From Euborellia annulipes (lineage: Eukaryota > Arthropoda > Insecta > Dermaptera > Anisolabididae), in NCBI GenBank assembly GCA_023213315.1, contig JAKCPI010007886.1, positions 20,180 to 84,179 of the forward strand: 64,000 nucleotides of DNA, given 5' to 3'. Both the position numbers and the translations under genes were made by a program. The notes under the pieces are model-generated. The model worked only from the letters and a program-made list of their open reading frames with translations. It had not been told where the DNA came from and searched no databases. Positions 42,906 through 54,847 of the stretch are shown here, piece by piece; within the stretch, counting starts at the first letter, position 1; every line of letters starts with the position of its first letter.

Positions 42906-44461
42906 ATATCAGGGGCGTATATAGAAATTTTTGTTCTTTTTAGAGAGCCGTCCGCGGAACATTTCCTCTTTTACGGAACCCAAATTTTCGTGCTGCGGGG
43001 CCGAGCAAACCCCCCTCCAGTAGCTATCATTCTTTTCTAACATTTAAAATTGCGACCGTAGGTTCTCGTTGAAACATTTTTATAAATTAAAATATATATA
43101 CAAATTATTTATTTCAAGGTATTTATAAATTATCAATTTCGACGCTAGTGTATCATATTAAGAAGTGATTTCTCAACTGAACAAGTTTATATTAGAAATA
43201 TTCTTGATGAAGTTTAAAATAATATTCTTGCGAATATATGACAGATAATCAGGTCTATTCTTTAAGCAAAAACGTTAACTTTTGACATCTGTAAACAACA
43301 TTAATTCATTTTAACACTTCCTTGCATCAAACAGCTATTCTGTAAACAAAAACTTTAAAGCCAAAGCGTTAACATTTAGTAAATAGTGTTAAAAACTAAC
43401 GTTTAACATCGTATTGTATTTAAAATAAAAATGGCGTCTTTAACCTAAAAAGTAAGGTTATGATTTTGATAGCTTTGAAATAAAAGCAACATATTAACGT
43501 CGCTGTTAAAACTTTGTTTAGAGAATAGCATTTTTTAACGCTGATTATTTTTACATTACTTTTTAACACCCATTTGATGATTTTAAATTTTAACGTCTGT
43601 TTTTAGATGCCTGATTTATTTATGAATTTACAGTTATGAGTTCTCAGAATATCTAACATGAAACATAGATTCTATGTCTATAGTAGGTCTAAATCCAAAA
43701 TTTTACATTTGTTTTAATCAGAAAAAAAAGTAAAAATTATTTCTTAAAAAAATAATAAATTTTTCTATTCTTATTCAATCCAAAAGATTTTTCCACATTT
43801 TCTATGGGTATTTTAAACATAAATTAACCATTAAAATCACATGACCGACCGCCTTCTAAAAAAAGACTTAAAGCTGAGCCGAATCGTTATTTATTTATTT
43901 TTTTTATAGCCAGGTTAATTACTTATTTTCTCTCCAATGAAACCAAACTTCTTTTTATAATAAAAAAAAAAAATATTTAAAGAATTTTATTACTTATTAC
44001 GTGATAATTATTTTTCCCTCTTTTTTTTTCACTTTTATTTAAACAAAAATCAAAAAAAAGGTAAAATAATAATTAAATCTTTTTTTTTAAACTTCGTTCA
44101 AGCAATAAAATCAACTTCGAGTTAATTTTCAAGCTCATAAAAATTTCTTTCGTAAAAATAAATTTACACAAAATAAAATTTTTTTTTTGTATTCTTTAAG
44201 AAGAGAAAAAAAAGTAAAAATTTAATTACTACCTCAAATTTTTACGATTCTTTTTAGCTACTTGGATTTATTTATTTCAATAAACTATCACTTTTTTTTG
44301 TTAATCTATAAAATTTCGGTTTATGATTTTTAAATAATCAAAAATTCACATTAAAAGTTTGGAAAAAAAAAATATAATCAAATTTTCCATAAACTATTAA
44401 TACTCCATTATGTGGATTTAGAAAAATATTAATTTTTTTTTATCATTTTGAGAAGACATAT
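42906..44461. other. AT-rich stretch with weak inverted repeat
   Basis: About 43249-43616 has loosely inverted ends (aatcaggtctattctttaag against cttaa-like aaacagacgttaaa reversed) and repeated gttaac words. Possibly a MITE, not provable. gaccgtaggttctcgttgaa at 43055 recurs at 45165. The rest is low complexity. Confidence 0.35.
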
Positions 44462-44709
44462 GGACGATGTTATGCAGGAAGGAACCAAGCGCCATTAACC
44501 TAAATATGAGATAAAGGGAATTTCATTTGCACACTTGTAAACAAACCCAATGGCAATGACTTTTTTTCTTGTTTTATACAAAAAAAGTGCACAGAGTAAT
44601 AAAAATAAAGAGGTAGATCTTCTTTTTCCCTACAAGATGGCGGTCTTAACTCAATTTCGATCATAATGGCGCTTGGTTCCTTTATGCATAGGTCTATTAG
44701 ACGCCATCC
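44462..44709. mobile_element. MITE-C copy 1
   Basis: Inverted ends gatgttatgcaggaaggaac and ggttcctttatgcata, with a small insertion (ggtctattag) in the right end. Interior shared with 54617-54847 (cccaatggcaatgac, ctacaagatggcggtct). Confidence 0.75.
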
Positions 44710-45197
44710 TTATTTACTATATTTCAAATGATTGGTAGCCAATGCAATTGAAATAAAGGGGGATTTTTCTGTCTTGGGATTGGAAGATATTGTGAGTTTG
44801 ATTCTAATTTATTTTTTATTATTCCTCTAATATCCAAATCATTATTTCAGTCATTAGTGTCAATAATGACACATTGTGGTTAGGGGTGTTCGATTATGGA
44901 AAAAATAATCGACTATCTATTATGAAAAATAATCGATTATAGGATCCGGACAGACGAAAAAATAATCGATTATATCTTTTTTTTCTTCTAGTAAAATTTC
45001 CATTTTTCCATCTCGCGAAAATCATTTGAACTTTTTTTTTTTTAGCAAAACGAAATTTTTTTTGTAAAATTTTTATTTTTTCACTCCTTCGAAATTTTTT
45101 TTTTTTTTTTTGTCTTCCATTTTTTTCCCATCGTGAAAATCATTTGATCTTTTATTTTATTTTGACCGTAGGTTCTCGTTGAAACATTTTGTAAATT
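44710..45197. other. AT-rich spacer
   Basis: aataatcgattat words repeat at about 44905-44970. Nothing else recognised. Confidence 0.4.
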
Positions 45198-45487
45198 AAA
45201 ATTAAATATACAAATTAAACACTAGGTTATTAAAATTAAAGTCCTTCCTAGAATAGGCAGCCCCCTCCAGAGGCAACCCTAGTCTCAAGCAAACACACAA
45301 ATGTCCCCAACTCCTCCCTTCACTCCTATCTAAGCCCCTCCTACCTAAGCCTGGTAGCATCTACTCTCTTTTATTCACTCCAGTCACATGTACTCCTGAA
45401 GATGGGGGAATAATCAAGTGTTGATTTTTATTAATTAATAAAACCTTTGAAACAAATAACCTAGTGTTTAATTTATATATTTGATTT
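45198..45487. repeat. inverted-repeat element
   Basis: Ends about 45198-45230 and 45457-45487 (aaattaaacactaggttat against ataacctagtgtttaattt). The interior is less AT-rich. It holds ctgaagatggggg near 45395 without a following GAAAC at ribozyme spacing. Confidence 0.5.
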
Positions 45488-45518
45488 TAATCTCAAATGG
45501 AGTTTGACAATATTGTGC

Positions 45519-45575
45519 CATAAGGTGGATTTGAACTCGTGTCCTCTCGACTAATCGCCTCCTCAAAATCATTAT
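45519..45575 (-). repeat. tRNA-like SINE relic
   Basis: Minus strand ggacacgagttcaaatccac includes a B-box-like GAGTTCAAATCC. No complete cloverleaf can be drawn. Confidence 0.35.
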
Positions 45576-46459
45576 TTATAGCGGCTTCACAATATTTCTG
45601 AAAACGACCCGACTATTTGATACAAAACAAAAATATTTCCACGAAAACTGAAAAAATAAAATAGCCATTAGGTATATTTTTTTGTATATTAAAACACAAA
45701 AATTTAAGAAAACAAATTTTGTTTGCTCTCTGTCTAATCATCCTCTCTCTATTTATATTAAATTTTCTCTCTCTGTTGGACACCCTATTATCTCTTTTAA
45801 CCTAAGGCGAAATCTAGAAGAACATTTTTTATTTATATTTGTTAATTGAAGTGGACTTTGTACATATATATTTGATGAAAATATTTTCATTAATTTCAAC
45901 AACAACAACAACAAAGCCAAGTTGAAATCCTTTTCTCTTTATTAACTCTGTGTGTAATATACGAGTTTGTCAACGAGACTGCGAGTTAAAATAAATGTAA
46001 ATATTAATAAACATGTTGCTTGTAGTTAGATACAGTTTGTATGTTAAAAAAAAAAATTTTTTTTTTTATTAAGTTGATATTAAATGAATTTTATTAGTAT
46101 TATAGAAGCGACGACATTTTGATAAACGAGGGGATGCCTGTCCCTTGGGTTTGTAACAAAAGTTGGTTTCCTGCAAGCGTCAAAATAATTAATAATTCAT
46201 TTTTCAGACAAAAATATTTTTTTTTTTGTTTCGTTTCATATCAAATAGTTGATAAATTTATTTCCTTTTATTCTTTTTCCCTAAACGGTGACTCAAATTA
46301 GATAAGAAATTTTTTTCAAGTATATACGCACTGTATTTCTTATAAACGAATAAAATATCTTTTGTTTTCTTTTGCAATATAAACAAAGAGAAAAATATTT
46401 AATTTTTTTTTATTTTATTTAAAAAGAATAATATCAGCCATATTTAACGCTGATATAAC
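45576..46459. other. AT-rich non-coding stretch
   Basis: Nothing recognised beyond (CAA)n near 45900. Confidence 0.4.
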
Positions 46460-46471
46460 TCAAAAATAAAT

Positions 46472-46701
46472 CTTCTTCTTCGCCTGATTATTCCCGCAGT
46501 GCGGGGTCAGCGGAATTAGTCATTCAAGGGTTTTTGCGACAGGGAAGGAATAGAACAGGCCGGCCCGTCGCACAGTCTGACGCCTGTTGAAAATATAGAA
46601 GGGAAGAGACTGACATGCAAAGAACAGAAGTAATACCAGTCCCAGCTAGGGTAGCTCGTGGTCGCCATCCACGTACCCACAAGATGTGGGCCCCTGAGCA
46701 A
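46472..46701 (-). mobile_element. SineD copy with 12-bp TSD
   Basis: CTTCTTCTTCGCC end to agatgtgggcccctgagc. TSD TCAAAAATAAAT (46460-46471 and 46702-46713). Confidence 0.85.
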
Positions 46702-46721
46702 TCAAAAATAAATAATATTAA

Positions 46722-46903
46722 AAATCTGGTGTGATTGGTCGCACCAGATTTTTTGTGTCTAGATATATTTAAGATAACAAATTTGCGAGATAAGTTCGTG
46801 TTTGTTTGGGCAAAAATTGCGCCCCCTGGAGTCGACCCAGGACCTTCATGCTTTCCGCCCGCCGCGAAAGTCCTGGTTCGACTCCAGGGGGCGCAATTTT
46901 TGT
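46722..46903. repeat. RepA palindrome piece and tRNA-like foldback
   Basis: 46722-46760 is a compact palindrome (aaatctggtgtgattggtcg against caccagatttttt) derived from RepA's 3' end. 46778-46903 is a tRNA-like foldback: ttgcgccccctggagtcgac against the T-arm CCTGG-TTCGACT-CCAGG and B box GGTTCGACTCC (46875-46885), as at 21376-21936. Confidence 0.6.
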
Positions 46904-46915
46904 CCAATCTGAAAA

Positions 46916-47189
46916 AATGTATATTCTCATTTTGCCCTCAAAATTGTTCTGAAGCACACTTTACTCTTGTACTTCATAGGAAATATAGGAGAAATGGTTG
47001 CCATGGTAACAAAATATAAATAATTTCCCATGTTTATAAATTTTACCTCTTGAATTCTAATATATCGGCGGAAACTAAATATATGTCGACACGAAAAATC
47101 TGGTGTGACAAGCACAGTACACAACTTTCTCTTACCTTCGGCTTGAGAAAGTTGTGTGCTGTGCGATCAGTCACACCAGATTTTTAATA
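46916..47189 (+). mobile_element. RepA 3' portion
   Basis: tgtatattctcattttgccc through ggttgccatggtaacaaaat to the 3' palindrome gtcacaccagatttttaat. Confidence 0.75.
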
Positions 47190-48076
47190 AATAATTTATA
47201 CAAATATGGTCTATAATTAAAATCTCTCATAATACATTTTTTACTTATTTTATGACCTATTTGAGAAAATTTTATTTACTTTTGTGTTTTAATGTTTTCC
47301 GTTCCCAGAGACTTCGGCTTATTGAATTTTCGATTCATTGCACCAGAACAGAATTCGCAGTTGTTAATGCAATTTTTAATGCTCTGACCACTCTTTTTGA
47401 CTAAAAAAAAATTTTTTCATAAACCATTTATATATTATAATAAAATTACGACATACTTTTTTATTCGAAATATTAAAATAATCAAGTGAGAAGAAGAAAA
47501 CATGATTCTTTTCACAGAATAATATTTATTCTTCTTTCTAAATGCCACCTCCTCAAACTCAAGTCCAAATAAATATTGCTAGCTGTTGAAAATCTTGTTT
47601 CTTTTGTTTAACACCTTTATTTTTTCAATAAACAATAATTCAACAACACCAAAATATTTATTATTAATCATTCGCGTTAATTTTAAAATGAAATATGAGA
47701 AATGAATAATCCCGTTTTTGTTATATTAATATTTATTTTTTTTTTATATAATATTAATTTTCAATCAAGTGTTATAAAATTTGTATTTGTGCACCTCGAT
47801 TTGTATGATTTGTTTGAAAAGTGCTCTTCACCAGAGGAGGTCAAACTCAAGTGGACTCGCCGACTACTTGCTTTGAGAAAACAAACCAAAAATCAAATTT
47901 TTCTCATAAATGCTTTTTCCTATAATAATAAAAAATTTTCCCGGTCATATTTAACGACGAAACTTTTTTTTTTTTTTTACAAGTTGCATTCCAATTTGCC
48001 AATGGTTTCAAACATCACATATCACAAAAATGAAACTAATAAAAAAAACTTATGTTACTAATTTCATCCCTTTATA
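47190..48076. other. AT-rich stretch with possible coding relic
   Basis: A 119-codon plus-strand frame (47702-48061) has a short protein-like core (DLYDLFEKCSSPEEVKLKW at about 47800-47860) flanked by AT-driven sequence. No donor site follows and no homology is recognised, so I do not call a CDS. Confidence 0.3.
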
Positions 48077-48469
48077 AAGGTGCGCGTCTCGAAAAGCCGT
48101 TAGAACACGATTGACTACTGAGTTACTCTAGACGGCAAGAGATGGCGTTAGTTTCTCCCATAATACAAGGGATTTATTCCATTTCATTTGAAAGATTCCA
48201 GTTAATTAATTAACAGTAAAATATTAAATATTTTTCAACACAATGATTACTAATTTAATTATCTATAAGATATAGAGCGAATTTTTTTAAATATATTTTA
48301 TTTAATGCGATTAATCTAAAAAAAAAATTTATTTTTTCGAAAATCAAAAAAAGGGCTTCTATAAGTTGTAGATATTTTAAATAGCTTTAATTTAAAAAAA
48401 AATTGAGGTCGTTAACTTCAAAATTGTGGCCGCAATCTCCCAAAATTAGCACCCTGAGACGCGCACCTT
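48077..48469 (+). mobile_element. MITE-H copy 2, intact
   Basis: Perfect 14-bp terminal inverted repeats AAGGTGCGCGTCTC/GAGACGCGCACCTT, 393 bp, AT-rich interior shared with copy 1. No ORF. Superfamily not determined; flanks suggest only TA- or TTA-like target repeats. Confidence 0.8.
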
Positions 48470-49325
48470 AGATTGCCATATTTTCTTTGAGAGAGCCGCC
48501 ACTTTGACAACCCCGAAATTATCAACAAGTCTTAACACGTAGCTAGAAAATAAATTTATAATACGAATCGTCAAAAAAGGAAGTCAAATTTAGTTTTTTG
48601 ATCTAAAAGGAGCCTATTAGAGAGAGAAAAAAAAATTTACATTTTAAATATATCTTTCATTAATTTTGTTGAATATTTATTTAGATATCAAAGTCTAAAT
48701 ATGATAATATGTATATATAAAAAAAATTCCATTGACGGAATTCTTGAAAAATTTCGAAAGTCCAAGTCACACGACCCCCCAACGGCCATTAATATGGGTA
48801 AGGCGAGATCTTTTTTTTCTTTCTTTTTGAGCAGTGTGTAGGCGATTGTGAGGACCACAGGTAGCCGTCTAGAAGAGAGTAAAAAAGAGTAAAAAAATTC
48901 CCCCGAATGTGTGAGAGAGAGAGAGAGAGAGGACAAAGCATCCTCCTCTCTCTGGACCACCCAGGAATCCTCTCACCCGGGGCAGCGAACGAACGCTTCG
49001 GTAGCGCCTCTCCCCCCAAATGCCCACCTATTTATCATTCCTTTTTTTTTACTATTAATAAAATCACATTTATTTTTTTTTTTGAATATTATCTTCATTT
49101 CACAATAATAGAATTTTATATTCACTTGTTTTATACATATTTTTCTATTGAATGAGTAACAAAAAGAAATTCAATACAAAAAAAAATTCAATTGATGATT
49201 GCTGTTAATCAGGTGATTTATCATTTTGGAATTTTGACTTTTTTTTATTGATGTAATGTCATTTTGTATTGTAACACTTTTTTTTTTTAGTCTTTTCAAT
49301 CGATAAAAATCTGTGACTGTAGGCT
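48470..49325. other. non-coding stretch with a GC-richer patch
   Basis: About 48780-49030 is less AT-rich, with (GA)n at 48913-48932. Short frames on both strands are not protein-like. Could be a UTR/promoter-type island; no evidence for either. Confidence 0.3.
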
Positions 49326-49473
49326 TAATGATGATGGAGTCGAAAATAGCCTTCGGCTCTGAAGATAGCCTAGACCTCGGGCCGAAACGTCAGCCATGAG
49401 GGCGAGAATTGAAATAAAAGAATATTTCAGTCTGCAATCGTCTTGTTTTTGTCCTGACTTCCATCATCATTTA
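49326..49473. repeat. inverted-repeat element with hammerhead-like motif
   Basis: Ends about 49326-49341 and 49457-49473 (aatgatgatggagtc against gacttccatcatcatt). A hammerhead-like motif is inside. Confidence 0.55.
49355..49395 (+). ncRNA. hammerhead ribozyme-like motif
   Basis: Stem I GGCT (49355-49358)/AGCC (49392-49395), CTGAAGA (49359-49365), extra T, stem II with an A-C mismatch then GCCT/GGGC, GAAACGTC (49384-49391). Confidence 0.5.
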
Positions 49474-49477
49474 GTCT

Positions 49478-49640
49478 TTTCGGCATCTTAGGACATATAG
49501 ACTTCAAACGATACAAATTATTTACAAACGATATATATTAAGGGGTCCAGGCACAGTTATTTATACCATTTGGTATCCAAATGATTTAAATAAATTCATC
49601 GGACTGCCTGGGATCCGAATCTGCGCCACGTGACTTCCAG
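49478..49640 (-). mobile_element. SineG fragment
   Basis: gtcttttcggcatcttagga, ggggtccaggcacagttatt, tttggtatccaaatgattta, catcggactgcctgggatcc; the head beyond the B box is lost. Confidence 0.6.
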
Positions 49641-50029
49641 ACTATCATTATTGACATTTGTCAATTTTTACATAATAATTTTATAAATAATTGACGATAA
49701 ACGAACGACAAGACATTGATATTCTTTATACGATAACAACTAAGGTGTGAGAGAGGACTTATACTCCTGTTTTAATAAAGCTGATCATCTTTGGAGATTT
49801 AAATATATATATATATATGTATGTTTCGGTTTATCTCTTTTAAGGTCCTGAAGATGGATAAACGTTTCCCAAAGTGAAGATTGCAATCCACTTGACCTGA
49901 AAAAGATATAATAAAAAAAGTTAAAATTATAAAAAAATTTTAATTTTCCCTAAATAACCTAACTACACCTTGGTCCGATGAAAGTAGCTGCAAGCTGTGA
50001 TTATTATTTATTATTATTATTATTAAAAA
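49641..50029. other. AT-rich spacer
   Basis: ggtcctgaagatggataaac at about 49843 resembles the hammerhead core box, but no GAAAC follows at the right distance. Confidence 0.4.
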
Positions 50030-50238
50030 AGTTAATATATATAGAGAGAAAGTATTGGAAAAATTCGAAGTCGAGATTTTGATGGATATACACGTTTTGA
50101 GGTCCCCTGAATCCAAAAAAAGTGGTTTTCTCGACATGGTCTGCCTGTCAAAATTCGCTCCAACTATTTTGATTAAAATTCAAAAATAAATTATTTTTTA
50201 GATGCTCTTGCAAATGTATATTCTCATTTTGCTCTCAT
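50030..50238 (+). mobile_element. RepA copy with large internal deletion
   Basis: Terminal hairpin, gatgcgagatt-type core and gtggttttctcgacatggtc join directly to aaaattcgctccaactattt, skipping the simple repeat and following block. Confidence 0.7.
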
Positions 50239-50387
50239 GACGTGGACCAATCAAAAACTGTGAAGAGAAAATTGTTTGTTTACTAGTTTCTGGCCAACCT
50301 GTGTATTTAAAGTCTTTATTATTTAATCATATGATTAGCTTAACTAGATATGAAAACACTCGAAATTCTTAATTGGTGTCCGTTCAG

Positions 50388-50458
50388 CTTTATAATGCCC
50401 AAGTTGATGAAAAGACTGTGTGCATTTGTGTGTGAGTGTGAATGTGAATAACTAGCTT
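50388..50458 (+). repeat. SineG tail fragment
   Basis: gcccaagttgatgaaaagac followed by tgtgtgagtgtgaatgtg. Heavily decayed. Confidence 0.45.
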
Positions 50459-50865
50459 ATCCGAGGGATAGCTAATTAATTAAAAGTGAAGCAACTGGCC
50501 CTTAACAAATTGAATTCACCGCCACGTGGCACTTGTCATTTGATACCCCAATACTCTAAAAATATTGAAAAATTAATTGTCTAAAAAAACTTATAGTAGC
50601 CCTATAATTTTTGCCATTTACTAGATTTTAATTAAATCATTGGAGTTATTTATTATTTCTATCAGTGTTAATTATTATTCCAGGAATTTATTAAGTTCTC
50701 ATCGACGAAATCGATACGGAATCTCTAATTAATAATTGCTTGACTAACAGATGCCTGAAACCCTCTTCGCTCTTTATTCATTAATAAAAACCTATTTATT
50801 TATTCATTACACTATTCATTTATTCATTCTCGACTAATAGTCCAAGAGCTGGTGACAAAAATGAA
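50459..50865. other. AT-rich spacer
   Basis: Nothing recognised. Confidence 0.4.
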
Positions 50866-51475
50866 GGCTGAAGGCTAATATTTTCAGAAGAGGTTGCATT
50901 TTAGTGATGGGAAGATACTCTAGAGTCAGCACTTGGAGTACCAGGGACTTTGGTGGGAATAAGCCGGTAAAGTTGCGGGTTTTTCGCAAATATCTCGAAA
51001 ACTATGCGGTTTTCCGCAAAAATTCATCTATTCAAAAATAATCGAAATTAAATTATAAATAAAAATGGTCTAGTACATAATCACGCTAAAGTGAACGGTT
51101 CGGGAGATATAGAGGGGTAAAATTTGTAATTCTAACAATGGTTGTCATGGTAACAAGATATTAAATATTTCTCTATCTCAATGTCAGTGTCTCCTTTCAT
51201 ATGAATTATAAATTTTACCCCTCTAAATCTCCCGAACCGTTCACTTTAGCGTGATTATGTACTAGACCATTTTTGTTTATAATTTAATTTCGATTATTTT
51301 TGTATAGATGAATTTTTGCGGAAAACCGCATAGTTTCCGAGATATTTGCGAAAAACCATCTTACCGCAACTTTACCGACTTATTCCCGCTAAAGGCCCCG
51401 GTACTGGAAGTGCTGACTCTAGAGTATATTTCCATCACTAAAATACAACCTATTCTGAAAATATTAGCCTTCAGA
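50866..51475. repeat. foldback element, about 265-bp arms
   Basis: Arms 50866-51132 and 51203-51475 are inverted copies (gctaatattttcagaa against ttctgaaaatattagc; gatatagaggggtaaaattt against aaattttacccctctaaatc). The 70-bp loop contains atggttgtcatggtaacaag, a word also conserved in RepA. The 68-codon frame at 51308-51514 lies in one arm and is not preserved as a protein in the other. Confidence 0.75.
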
Positions 51476-51699
51476 AAACTCTTGCCCATTATAATCAAAC
51501 TGAATTTAATCTAAGTGTGTTTTTTGAGCAAATTTAAAAAAATACACTTTGCTGAAAAAAATAGCACAGAAGGAGTTTTCTAGCCTTAAGCTTAAAAAAA
51601 AAAGATTTCATTTGTAAAGGGCTAATTTCCAAATATAGAATTGATTAGATAAGCTGTTTCGTTTGTGAGAGGTGCATTAAATAAACAACAGGGTGATTC

Positions 51700-51731
<32 letters not shown>

Positions 51732-51973
51732 GAGTGCTCTATATACAAATAAGGAGGTAAAAAAATTGGAGCTAATTAAATAACTTGCAAGATCGATAAT
51801 CGCAATTTGCCTCGCAGCCCTTTTTTATTGGCAATTATTCGATAAAATCCAGACATTTCCAAACAAAGGCTCTTCATAAATTTAAATAAAAATTTATCTT
51901 AGATTTATTATTATTATTATTTTGACGGCCATTTTTGGAAAATTGTTATTTTTTTTATTTTAAACTTTCTCGT

Positions 51974-52004
<31 letters not shown>

Positions 52005-52478
52005 ATGATTTTAAAATAATGGAATAAGAATAATAGAGATGTCACAATGAAGTAATTTGTAAATGTCATGTCTGCCTGTCTCTCGTTTTTTAACTATTTT
52101 CTCTAAAAACGGTAATTGGCATTTTTATTTACGCATTTTATCGCCATTTTTAAAAAGCAATTTTAGAGAATGAGAATTCTTTAAAAAAAAAAACAACTTA
52201 TTATTATAACAAAAGTATTGTCAGCCATTTTATTAAGTGGTTAATTTGTCAAAAAGACTTTTCATTTGATTGATGAATGTTTAATCATTAGTTATTGTAT
52301 GACAAATAATTAATTTAAAGTACAATAAGAAAATTATAATAATTACGAATAAATACATTTTATTTTCCGGGGGGGGGGGGGGTAATTGCACAAAGTGCTC
52401 TGATTGCCCCGTATCCTATAAATCACTTGAATAACTTAAGTAAAATATTCAAAATTGACATATTGTTTAAAAATATAT
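51476..52478. other. AT-rich region with simple repeats
   Basis: T26 at 51706-51731, (GA)n at 51974-52000 and poly-G at about 52370-52382. No gene. Confidence 0.55.
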
Positions 52479-52515
52479 TACGTTTCGGTCTCCATACGAA
52501 GCCCTTTCCCGGACT
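52479..52515 (-). ncRNA. decayed hammerhead-like motif
   Basis: GAAACGTA (52479-52486 reversed) preceded by GGAGACC-type stem II remnants; the CTGANGA box is lost (ccgggaaagg). Confidence 0.2.
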
Positions 52516-53164
52516 TTTGACCAATTTTTATTCAATAGTATAGGTCTATACATAAAATTAGTTAAGCATAATTTAATTATAAAATATAATTCCAAAAAAC
52601 AAAGAAAAATAACAGTCGGATGAATATTTGGATTCTAAATAGTATAAATAAATGTACCTGCGTCACATAAATCGTAATTAATAGGTATCGTTTTAAGTCT
52701 ATATAGACAAAAATAACGAAAAGACTAAAATAAGTCTTTTAAAAGTGGAATATTATAAAGTACCATTGCAAATAAAGGTTAAAATAAAAATAAATTATTA
52801 ATGAACTGTAGAAATAGACATGACCTGGTCATCTACACAAAACAATTATAATAATGCTATATTTTTAATATATATTATTAATATACGGTATTTATACTAT
52901 TTATATTAAATATTTAGAATAAGACTGCGCTCCCTGGACCCCCTTGTTCGTCTTCGGCGAGCAAATGCATCAAATTTATTCTTGCTCACTGTTTGGAAAT
53001 TTTGAATTTCCCTCTTTTGATCAACTTCCTTTTATTCTGGCCAATCAGCGCCCTAATAGGAACATACCCTTAGGTTTTAGGTACACTCAGGGGCAGGAAG
53101 TCAGCGGCTAGCGCTTTATATATATAGTAATGATCATATATTATTGTAAACCTGTAAAATTTGA
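52516..53164. other. AT-rich stretch with dispersed repeat patch
   Basis: About 52925-53065 matches 46-140 at the window start. The rest is featureless. Confidence 0.4.
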
Positions 53165-53290
53165 CTTTTTTATTTATTTGTCTTTTTCGGTATCTGAGGC
53201 CATTTAGAGCCTGTCCCTATTTATTTAAATTAATTGGTAGCTAATAGAATTAAAATACATTTTTATCGCATGAAACGGAACCCCTAGCAG
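53165..53290 (-). repeat. SineK fragment
   Basis: tctttttcggtatctgaggc through taattggtagctaatagaat to cgcatgaaacggaaccc. Confidence 0.5.
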
Positions 53291-53829
53291 AAGAGGCAAG
53301 AACTTATTCATAGACATTTACTCAAGATACCTGCTTCCATTTCAATTTCAAAATTAGAATTTTTTTTTTAAGTATTCTATTCTTCTTCTATTGAGTTCGA
53401 ATACATTCTAATTCTTTATATAATATGTGGATAAAATCTCCCACTCTTCAATCCCTCTTTTGAATTCTTTTATTTGAAATTCAACATACAGACACGACCT
53501 TTTTATTCCAACCAAAACCCTTTCTTTCTTTCTTTTTACAAGCTTTTATGATTTGTCAAAAAAAAAAACAAATGTTTTGGAAATCAAAAGCCCCAAAACC
53601 GAAATGCATTCCGGTTCTTTTATTTATTTTTTTATATATTATATAAATATATAACACACACACACCCAAATGAGAAATAAACAATATATCGTTAAAAAAA
53701 AACACATTCGGAATGCGTAATCGAGATCTCTCTTCTAATCTTTAGGAGATAAATCGCCGACCAACACCAAATAATCTTCTATGTTCTTCGGAGAGCTTTT
53801 AGAGATAAGCAATATCTAGAACAAGAGTT
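53291..53829. other. AT-rich spacer
   Basis: Nothing recognised; (CA)n near 53655. Confidence 0.4.
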
Positions 53830-54265
53830 CGAAAAGGTGTGGCTATACGCATAGTGTCACTCTCCTTGTTTAATAATAGGCGTGGCCCGACTATTTGTAA
53901 AATATTAGTATAACAATGCGGATTGCTTTAATACTATTGTTTCGCAATAAACGGTAGGTTGAGAATTAACGCTGCACTTGATATAAATCCAAGAAGCTTT
54001 CTTTCCCTTTTGAAACTGTGATGCTGTTAACAGCTGCATCTGCTGTACTTAAAGGGCTTTCTGCCGACAACCTGTTATCTCTCAGGGTGTGGGGGATGTC
54101 ATTGCACGCGGTGCGTGAAAACAACGTAGAGAAGGGGAGAAAGTATCGATTTGCACGGATGCTGTGTGTGCGAGAAGCTCCTCTCTCAATGAATGGACCC
54201 TTTCTCTCTCTCTCTCTCCCTTTACACACTACAAACAGGTGGTTGGTCGGGATGCTCATATAAAT
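53830..54265. other. GC-richer island with open frames on both strands
   Basis: Noticeably less AT-rich than its flanks. Overlapping frames of 81 codons (plus, 54018-54263) and 113 codons (minus, 53966-54307) exist; neither gives a recognisable domain and both run into the (CT)n at 54200-54222. Possibly an exon, a non-coding RNA or an old transposon. I cannot choose. Confidence 0.3.
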
Positions 54266-54439
54266 CAAATGCAATATGTCTCTGTATATATACTCTCTGA
54301 ATTCCACTTTATAATAAAAATAGAATATTTATTATTTAAATAAATAAACAGAAAGATGATATATTTTATTTATCTCGCTACAAAACGCAACGTTTAGTTT
54401 GGAATGGAAATAAAAAATTACTGCCTGGATTTTCATTTT

Positions 54440-54505
54440 ATATTTCTTGTTTATGGAACGAGTAGAACCCGGGATCTCCAGCCTTGAAGGTCTCTTAATT
54501 AATCT
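54440..54505 (-). repeat. tRNA-like SINE relic
   Basis: Minus strand aaggctggagatcccgggtt followed by ctactcg carries a B-box-like GGGTTCTACTC. Confidence 0.4.
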
Positions 54506-54616
54506 CTTTCCTGAATTCTATTTAAGAAGAATAAGAGCTTCCAGTAAATTTATTTTTTAACTTGGAGAAATTTCTTTTAATGATTGAAAATCATCCTAAA
54601 AGAGCCATATATATAA

Positions 54617-54847
54617 GGAGGATGTTATGCACGAAGGAACCAAGCGCCATTAACTTAAATCTGAGATAGGGGGCATTTCATTCGCACGATTGTAAACAAA
54701 CCCAATGACAAAGGCTTTTTCTCTTGTTTTATACAAAAATGAGTGCACAAAATAAAGAGGTAGATTTTCTTTTTTTCCTACAAGATGGCGGTCTCATCTC
54801 AATTTTGATCATAATTGCGCTTGGTTCCTTCATGCATAACATCCTCC
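54617..54847. mobile_element. MITE-C copy 2
   Basis: 231 bp with inverted ends GGAGGATGTTATGCA...TGCATAACATCCTCC extending to ggaaccaagcgcc against ttgcgcttggttcc. Interior matches 44462-44709. No TSD is evident beyond the TIR. Confidence 0.8.

Noticed and set aside
45390..45460. Hammerhead candidate at ctgaagatggggg
   Set aside because: The next GAAAC is about 60 nt away and no stem II or stem I pairs; probably a decayed relative at best.
49843..49875. Hammerhead candidate at ctgaagatggataaacgtttcc
   Set aside because: GAAA is replaced by CAAA and no stem forms.
53966..54307. 113-codon minus-strand ORF as a gene
   Set aside because: Competing frame on the other strand, includes a (CT)n-encoded Arg-Glu repeat, and no domain; kept only as an island.
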